Assembly: GCA_009746045.1 (NCBI GenBank)
Contig: RPFO01001381.1
Coordinates: 1 to 22,238, forward strand
DNA: 22,238 bases
Direction: 5' to 3'
Source: Mesostigma viride
Taxonomy: Eukaryota; Streptophyta; Mesostigmatophyceae; Mesostigmatales; Mesostigmataceae
The position numbers and the translations under genes were made by a program. The notes beneath the pieces were generated by a model. The model was given only the letters and a program-made list of their open reading frames with translations. It was not told the origin of the DNA and searched no databases. How positions within the stretch are numbered: position 1 is the stretch's first letter; every line of letters starts with the position of its first letter. This document shows positions 16,335 to 22,238 of the stretch, piece after piece.

Positions 16335-17448
16335 TCGATGGATCGCAAATAACCCCGAGTGTGCGGAAAAAATCGGCTTGCAGGCGACCTCTCCACCCTC
16401 GCCGGAGCCACCGCACCACGAGGAATCGCCTGCGCGAGCTGGAGGAGGGCGGTACTGGACCTTCGACGAGGCCGTCGCCGCAGCGGAAGCGCGACCAGAG
16501 CAGCACGAGCGTGGCAGGCCATCGAAGGAGCGCGGGGCGACTCGCAAGACCGCTTTGGGATACATTGGCAGGATGCGGGTCCTGCTCGACAAACTGGGGT
16601 GCTCGCAGTACGAGTCCGTTGATTGCCTTGCCGACACAGCTCGTGTTCTTCGCGTGGTGCACGAGACATCAGAACCCAAGCGCAAGACCCAGCACTCGAA
16701 GGACGACGCCTGGAGGGAGAATGAGAAGCAGCTCCTCGGGGTCATCAACGGCGTGAACCGAATGATGCCGCCCGAGAAGAGGCTCCCAAGTCACGTTACG
16801 GACGCGTACACTGCTCGCGTCAGGGAGCTGAAGGTTGGTGACCTGGACAGACGGTTTGACCGTGCCGAGAACAAGCCGCTGAGGTACACGTACGAACAGC
16901 TCCAGAAGATCGCCAAAGCAGAGTACGAAGCCGATCCCACGTCCGACGCCGCGCTCATGGGCTTGATCTATCTCTCGGGTGAAGATCTACCACCGACGCG
17001 TTACAATCACGACCAGATGCGCATCGTCGACTCGGTCGCTGAGCTAGGACCGCACGAGAACGGCTACATCCCGAGCGAGAGGAGATTCTACATCCAGAAT
17101 TTCAAAACGCAGCACAGCATGCCAGTTTATGACGTCGTCATCCCGAAGAAGTACGGAAAGCTCATCAAAGCGTTAGATGCCCGTGCTAAGGCTGGACAGA
17201 AATTCCTTTTCGAATCAGAGCCTGGCATTCCGATCAAACACGAGCTCTACAGCGCCCGTTACAACCGGATTTACGGAGGCATCGACGCCACGCGACAAGC
17301 ATACATCACTCGTTTCCTGAAGGGCGCTTCATTTAAGAAACGTAAATGGGCTGGCGACATGATGGGCCATGACGTACTGACAGGAGCCGTTTACGAGAGG
17401 CAGGGTGGCGAGACTGGCGGACGTCGGCTGAGGCCGAGGAAAAAGTAG
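16186..17448 (+). CDS. Tyrosine recombinase (integrase)
   Basis: The intact protein has 420 residues. The catalytic domain is C-terminal, about residues 230-410. Arg272 in LPPTRYNHDQMR is the first catalytic Arg; Arg370 in GIDATRQAYITRF is the second; His395 in AGDMMGHD and nucleophile Tyr403 in TGAVYERQ complete the set. Residues 115-220 form a helical core-binding domain; the N-terminal 60 residues are basic and may bind DNA. PLVs commonly carry this type in place of the retroviral-type integrase of Mavericks. It should act on the element ends, perhaps through the palindromic TIR units or the TTAA-rich tips. A TATA box lies at 16155-16163. A perfect dyad TTTCCC-GT-GGGAAA follows the stop at 17453-17466. 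Confidence 0.85.
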   Translation: MFSHQMTVTVEERREQWRRAQAKRRAIARDQTNCISAKSKVKKGVWNPSDRWIANNPECAEKIGLQATSPPSPEPPHHEESPARAGGGRYWTFDEAVAAAEARPEQHERGRPSKERGATRKTALGYIGRMRVLLDKLGCSQYESVDCLADTARVLRVVHETSEPKRKTQHSKDDAWRENEKQLLGVINGVNRMMPPEKRLPSHVTDAYTARVRELKVGDLDRRFDRAENKPLRYTYEQLQKIAKAEYEADPTSDAALMGLIYLSGEDLPPTRYNHDQMRIVDSVAELGPHENGYIPSERRFYIQNFKTQHSMPVYDVVIPKKYGKLIKALDARAKAGQKFLFESEPGIPIKHELYSARYNRIYGGIDATRQAYITRFLKGASFKKRKWAGDMMGHDVLTGAVYERQGGETGGRRLRPRKK

Positions 17449-17620
17449 ATAGTTTCCCGTGGGAAATTTTCATGAATGTCGAAAAGGGTATTCTAAACTG
17501 CATGCATTATACAGGGAATATAAAAGTTCCATGGGAACATTTTTCTCGAGGGTCGAGGTTCGAGGGTTTGGCATTTTATAATCTGAATTATTTTTTTTTC
17601 TAAACAAGTAATATACTATC
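17449..17620. promoter_or_regulatory. Intergenic control region, candidate replication origin
   Basis: The gap contains TTTCCCGTGGGAAATTTTC (17453-17471) and the related GTTCCATGGGAACATTTTTC (17526-17545), two dyads about 73 bp apart. They are followed by three contiguous 7-bp repeats, TCGAGGG, TCGAGGT and TCGAGGG (17546-17566), and then an AT-rich stretch with a run of nine T before the next ATG. Dyads, iterons and an AT-rich tract beside a gene for an origin-binding-type helicase are the usual parts of an origin; they may equally be the promoter of that gene. Confidence 0.4.
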
Positions 17621-20600
17621 ATGTCGTCTGAACCGAGTCGTGTCGTCACAGTCGAACCTTCTAGAAAGCACCGTGGGAGTATAAAGGACGTTGACATTCC
17701 GTGGCTGGCTCTACTCCACCACCACCCGAGGCCACCCATGAGACATGAACAAGGTCGTCACGCAATGGCGCTACAAGAAGGCTCCCACAAAAGAGGCCGG
17801 GGTGTCTCTCGGCCATCGCTTCATTTGTGCGCGTGGCATAACACGAAGGACGCCAACGAGTACGCGCATTATGGCAACCTCGCAGACTTTTCGCGGATCT
17901 ATGCGGAGTGTGCTGCTCATCCCGTTCGCCGCACGCTCGACGAAGTCATACAACCCGACGACCCGTCGTGGGCGTACGTCGACATTGACGACAAGGTCGA
18001 CCCAGATGACGAGCGTCTGGCGAACATCGATTACCCGGGACACTTTCGCCGTGTTCACGACGAGTACTGCCGCGTCGTCCTGAACATCGCAACCAAGGAC
18101 TTTCGCTACGAGGTCAGCACGGCGTCTCGCATGAAGAAGGATTTGTTCAAGTCGTCTTTCCACATCGTCGTGCGCGGTCTCGTTCTTGCCGACCTGGACG
18201 CGAGAGTGTTTTGGTACAGCGGCCTCACCGATTTCATCAAGCGCGCTCTTTCGACCTGTCATCTCCCGTTCACGAGGACGCGCACGAGCTGCTGAAGTTC
18301 AAAGTGAACGGTCAAGAGCAATTCGACGAGATCTGCCGCCACCCAGCTGACTATTTCGGTGAAATGGACACGGTGATCGACGAAGCAGTCTACAGGAGAG
18401 ACAGTCTTTTCCGATGCGTCGGGATGCACAAATTCGGGGACACTGACCCTCTGGGAATTCTGCGCACATGTGAAGGCTCGTCTAGTGACTTCCTCGACCA
18501 TCTCATCAACATCTACTCGCCGGACGACGTCTCGGGCGGGGTATTGGTGAGTGCGCCCCCGGACTGGGCGGCATCGTTGAAGAGGAGAGGGGTTCGCGGA
18601 CGTCGCGAGTGCACGGTGAAGGCGGCGGGCAAGGACATTGACGTTTCTGCATCTCTCGCGGCGATGGAGAAGGTGGCTCCGGAGTGTGACTATCTCGAGT
18701 GCGGCTACATTGAGTTGTCTCCAGACGTCAAGCTCGTGAGGGTGAAGTACCAGCAATGCGACGATCACATCTGCCTCATATGCAACAAGGTGCACGAGAA
18801 GAACGGCCCATTCACGCTCCAATACCCGTCAGGACAAGTTTTTTATGACTGCTACAGGAAATCGCCAGACGCTCGCAAGATCGAGATCGCACCTCCCGTG
18901 ATGCAGCAACCGGGATCTGACCAAGTGCCGTTCACTCACACGTATTCGTCCGAAAAAATCAAGCCATTCAGCTGGGATGCGCTATTTGGGCCGCATAAGA
19001 GCACCTTCCTCGTCCAGTCCAACTGCGGGACAGGTAAATCTGAGAGGATTCGTGAACTCGTCAACGAGGCGGTGAGGAGGGATCCAGGTATTCGCGTGTG
19101 CTGCATCGTTGCCAACATCAGCCTGTCCAAGGAGGAGGATCGCAACTACAAGTCTCTGGGCGAGGGTGGGAGGACGATTGTGGGAGGACAACGCGTTCCA
19201 TCTCTTGTCCAGTGACCCGAAATTTCCGTCACTACCTGAGCGGTCCGAAGGGTATGATGTCTGATGACAGGGTGCTGGTCGTTCTTAACAGCATCTTGCG
19301 CGTCACAGACCAACCGTTCGATCTCCTCATCCTAGACGAAATATATAACACCCTCACCGCGATTTCGCAGCGCCACGTGGATACAAGCGCGAGGTGTTGA
19401 GGAAGTTCATCAGGCTCATTGAGACGTCCAAGGTCGTGATTGCGCTAGACGCTACCGTTACTCGAAAGGTATACGAGTTCATAGCGGCCTATCGCGCGGC
19501 GGATACTATGGAGGTGGATTGCAACACCTTCAGGCGCCCTACCAACAGGACTCTGCGATGGGTGGACGTGACATCAGAAAAGAACTGGCGAAAGGTCTGC
19601 GTGGACCGCTTTGTCGCTGAGTGTGAGAGGAGGATAGAGGCCGGGAGAGGATTTCTGCCCAATGTCTGGCAAAAAAGAGGCCGCCATGGCGTATGAGGTC
19701 AAAATCATCGACAAGAAGAACGGGCGTCTCTACACTAGTCTGACGAGCAAGGAGGATCTGGAGGTTGGCGCGAATGCTGCGTGGGCTGACTTGGACTTTT
19801 GATCTTCAGCCCACGATCACGGTTGGAGTCTCTACACGGAGCACACGTTCGACAGCATGGTGGGACTCTTCATCAACGGGGACTACTACGCGAGCTACAC
19901 GACAACCCTCCAGCAAATTTTCAGGGTGCGCCACTTAGTCAAGGGAGAGATGGTCATCTTCTATCGAGACACGACTTCGCTTCTTGACAGGCCTCCAACG
20001 GACTACGGCACGATCGTCGAGAACATGATCGCGGGGGACACTGCGCTCATCCAGCTGCTGTTCGACAACGCCGACGTAGTCTGCGACTGGAGCGCGGACA
20101 AGTCGCGTATCTATGACAGAAATTGCCCCAAGTTCCGTCTCTTCTGCCGGAACCAGCAAGATCTCGCGGTGTCGAGGTCCCACTACAAGGGAAATCTCAT
20201 CAAGATACTGACGGAGGACTACGGCGTGGAGGTGTCGGCAGTGGAGGAGTTGGGGGACATCGACGCCCCTCCGCTTCCGGTACTAGAAGATCCAGACAAG
20301 GACAGGGAGGTGGTGCTTATGAGCGAGGAGGAGTACAAGGATCTAGAGGGGAGAATCGGCGGCACGGTTCCACTTTCACCGTACGAAATGCGTCTGAAGG
20401 CGGTGTACGAACTGGTTCACCGGTTGTACATGATTCCGTATGATCTCATCGACGACGAGCTCCCTCAAATTCTGGACAAGGAGATGGGGAGGAAGGCGTA
20501 CGCTGGCATTCGGCAATATTCGAAGTTGACGGGACTAGGAACCAAGGAGCATTTCAGAGACAATCTGTTGATTCTGCAGAAGTCAGAGTCCTTGTTTGAT

Positions 20601-21096
20601 TTGAAGGCGTATTCTCGTTTTGGACTAGCACAGTCTCTGGCCATTACGCTCAAGCTACTAGAAGGGACGCCTATCATCGACTTCATCACGACGGCTGATC
20701 CGTCCAATCTCACAATGAAGTTGACGCGCGACGAGACGATTGCACTAGGGAATAAAATTGATAGCGAAATTGCCGACAAGGCCTGGTTCATGCGCTCAAC
20801 ATTTGGATACCAACGGCGAGCAGGCGAGGCTGGTAGTCTGTCTTTTGCAAATGTAGCGGGCTCATCAACAGATTGTTAAGCCCGACTCTGGGAATTTCTG
20901 CCAAGGGGCGAAGGGCAATAGCCGTGGCGGTGGTTACTTGGAAATTTCGAAGGCGGACATGCACGCGTTTCTTGATAGGTATAAACCCTCGTGGTGGGGC
21001 GATGAGAAGGATTATTCGATCACGTCGTTGTCTGGCCTGTCGATGGATGAAATCGCTCCTTTCCTGCAGGGGCGGATAAGTAATAAATATTTTTAA
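17621..21096 (+). pseudogene. Primase-helicase: AEP primase with UL52-type zinc site and UL9-like SF2 helicase, multiply frameshifted
   Basis: One replication gene can be followed through at least seven frame changes. The primase part shows DID at residues 121-123 of the first frame, S-x-H (SFH) at 179-181, and a third acidic motif in TVIDEAVYRRDSLFR (second frame), as in archaeo-eukaryotic primases. A zinc site follows (C-x2-C-x3-H-x18-C around 18772-18852), like the UL52-type primase. The helicase part has Walker A NCGTGKS (about 19021-19041), the DE box LLILDEIYN (about 19323-19349), LDAT (about 19445) and PTITVGVS (about 19812-19835). The tail is traceable to TAA 21094-21096. Frames change near 18250, 19190, 19385, 19655, 19800, 19835 and 20800-20860. 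The N-terminus is uncertain: a second frame from ATG 17745, with TATAAA at 17680, could be the real start. Expected role: priming and unwinding for element replication. Confidence 0.8.
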
Positions 21097-21229
21097 TGGA
21101 ACGCGTTTCTGCCATGCATGTAGTTATCGTTGCCAGCGACAACTGCTTCCCATGCAAATCGGAGGCCCATCCGGTTCGGTCACACCCCGCCGCGCGGCCC
21201 TCGCCGGCTCCCTCACCCTGCGAGGACAT

Positions 21230-21711
21230 GGCGAAAAATTGGGCGGTCTTTTCTTAAGAGTAAGTACGTGCAATTTTTCGCCACATCCAACAACCCACGC
21301 CACCTCAGCGCCGGCCAGTGGGGGAAGGTGGCGAAAAATTGGGCGTTCTTTTATAAGAGTAAGTACGTGCAATTTTTCGCCATCACTCTCACACCTTGAC
21401 AAACACCTCCTATACCCCGCGCCAAGGGGTGGCAGGGTGGCGAAAAATTGGGCGTTCTTTTCTTAAGAGTAAGTACGTGCAATTTTTCGCCATCACTCTC
21501 ACACCTTGACAAACACCTCCTATGACCCGCGCCAAGGGGTGGCAGGGTGGCGAAAAATTGGGCGTTCTTTATATAAGAGTAAGTACGTGCAATTTTTCGC
21601 CATCACTCTCACACTTTGACAAACACCTCCTATGACCCGCGCCAAGGGGTGGCAGGGTGGCGAAAAATTGGGCGTTCTTTATATAAGAGTAAGTACGTGC
21701 AATTTTTCGCC
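21230..21711. repeat. Right-end array of five palindromic units
   Basis: Units lie at 21230-21282, 21330-21381, 21439-21491, 21549-21601 and 21659-21711. All have 12-bp outer arms GGCGAAAAATTG and CAATTTTTCGCC; the inner arm bases no longer pair (GGC against CAC). Cores vary at the centre: TCTTAAGAG, TATAAGAG or ATATAAGAG. Spacing is 100-110 bp, with spacers like those of the left array. Confidence 0.93.
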
Positions 21712-21826
21712 ATCCTTGTCACACCCCCAACACACCATCACAACTGCCGGGGTGGTGACAGATGCCAGCCTAAATGTCACAATCTGGTGAGCAGTGGTGG
21801 CAGGGGGCACTTCTGTTTTTGCAAGT

Positions 21827-21859
21827 GGTTTAGGGTTTTAGGGTTTAGGGCTTAGGGTG
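21827..21859 (-). repeat. Telomere-like TTTAGGG tract in right TIR
   Basis: The mirror copy of 3254-3286, unchanged over 33 bp. Reading on the plus strand it contains TTTAGGG, TTTTAGGG, TTTAGGG and CTTAGGG. Confidence 0.9.
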
Positions 21860-21993
21860 AGACCCATCCTAGGCCGCGGTCACTATAGGGTCACTATAGG
21901 GGTGGCAGATGCCAGCATAAGGGTGGTGCACTTCTCCTAGTCGCGATGACGGAATGATGACGGAATGATGATGGAAGCTACTTAATTAATTAA

Positions 21994-22238
21994 TAGAGCG
22001 TCCCAGAGGACAGAATCAAAAGCCTTGATGAAGTCGACGAAGATCAGGATGGCGGAAAACTCATAAGGATGCAGGAGAGCGATTTCCTCGAAGGCGACGC
22101 GCGACGAAGATGGCCATGACGGTGTTGCGCCCAGGACGAAAGCCCAATTAACTTTCCCCTAGGTGACGTCAGGGCAGAACGAAGGCGGTTGAGGATCATG
22201 CGCATGAACAACTTGAGTGCGGCGCTCTGGATGCAGAC
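21994..22238 (-). pseudogene. Decayed non-LTR retrotransposon (LINE) reverse transcriptase fragment
   Basis: On the minus strand, 22050-21994 reads ILIFVDFIKAFDSVLWDAL, the classic LINE reverse transcriptase motif with the first catalytic Asp. Upstream, in shifted frames, come segments matching the preceding motif (RNTVMAIFVARRLR) and the earlier MRMILNRLRSAL helix. At least two frame changes are needed, so it is a dead copy. The fragment stops exactly at the viral TIR tip. The rest of the domain is not found on the far side of the element, in the left flank. Confidence 0.8.

Larger units (their letters stand above)
3119..21994. mobile_element. Integrated polinton-like virus (PLV), about 18.9 kb
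   Basis: Long terminal inverted repeats (3119-3826 and 21181-21994) enclose a compact set of virus-type genes: candidate double jelly-roll major capsid, A32-type packaging ATPase, second capsid protein, fibre-like proteins, tyrosine recombinase, and a primase-helicase with primase-polymerase and UL9-like parts. The arrangement is two divergent blocks, virion genes on minus and ATPase, integration and replication genes on plus. Length, TIRs and recombinase type match PLVs, which differ from Mavericks in often lacking polymerase B and the retroviral-type integrase; neither is seen here. The ends carry an ATTAATTAATTAAG motif; the left end has an extra TTTA, so a short TTAA-like target duplication is possible but not certain. 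Several genes carry frameshifts, so this copy may be inactive. Confidence 0.9.
21181..21994 (-). repeat. Right terminal inverted repeat (814 bp)
   Basis: This is the reverse complement of 3119-3826 with high identity in tip, direct repeats, telomere-like tract and inter-unit spacers. It is longer by about one array unit. Its outer palindromic units differ in core sequence from those of the left end, while the innermost unit is the same. Confidence 0.95.

Noticed and set aside
21230-21711. CRISPR-like array
   Set aside because: Units are about 53-bp palindromes separated by nearly identical spacers inside a viral TIR in eukaryotic DNA; there are no unique spacers or cas genes.
21124-21855. 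Open frames across the right TIR
   Set aside because: Same reason as for the left TIR; the unit length and core changes do not preserve a reading frame.
3119-21994. Canonical Maverick/Polinton
   Set aside because: No protein-primed polymerase B, retroviral-type integrase or cysteine protease is visible; recombinase and replication gene types fit PLVs better.

Overview
The window is eukaryotic genomic DNA carrying one integrated, virus-derived element of about 18.9 kb (3119-21994). Long terminal inverted repeats (TIRs) bound the element. Its gene set fits a polinton-like virus (PLV) of the kind found in algae and other protists: a candidate major capsid protein, an A32/FtsK-HerA-type packaging ATPase, minor capsid and fibre candidates, a tyrosine recombinase, and a primase-helicase in which a primase-polymerase core and UL52-type zinc site are followed by a UL9-like helicase. 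I see no protein-primed DNA polymerase B, no retroviral-type integrase and no adenovirus-type protease, so it is not a canonical Maverick/Polinton. The host cannot be named. A spliced gene fragment, a LINE fragment, a long microsatellite and plant/algal-type telomere motifs suggest a photosynthetic protist nucleus (inference).

Layout. 1-471 holds a host-like gene fragment with one clear intron. 785-883 is a small tandem repeat, and 877-1961 has nothing recognisable. 2255-2840 is an (ATCC)n microsatellite, and 3006-3108 is a cluster of hairpins. The left TIR is 3119-3826 and the right TIR is 21181-21994. Each TIR carries a telomere-like tract and an array of about 53-bp palindromic units, four on the left and five on the right. 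Right of the element, 21994-22238 is a decayed non-LTR retrotransposon reverse transcriptase on the minus strand.

Inside the element, the minus-strand block (4098-14368) carries virion genes: two large fibre-like proteins, a candidate major capsid, a second capsid protein, an alanine/glycine-rich pVI-like protein, a basic C2H2 zinc-finger protein and several small unknowns. The plus-strand block (14393-21096) carries a coiled-coil AT-hook protein, the packaging ATPase, a second AT-hook protein, the tyrosine recombinase and the primase-helicase. The two blocks diverge from a 24-bp spacer. A 172-bp gap between recombinase and primase-helicase holds paired dyads, three 7-bp iterons and an AT-rich tract, which makes it a candidate replication origin or control region.

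Several genes are broken, almost always by single-base frame changes and often at homopolymers. The candidate capsid, ATPase and recombinase genes are intact. This means either early decay of an endogenous copy or uncorrected long-read indels; the sequence alone cannot decide.
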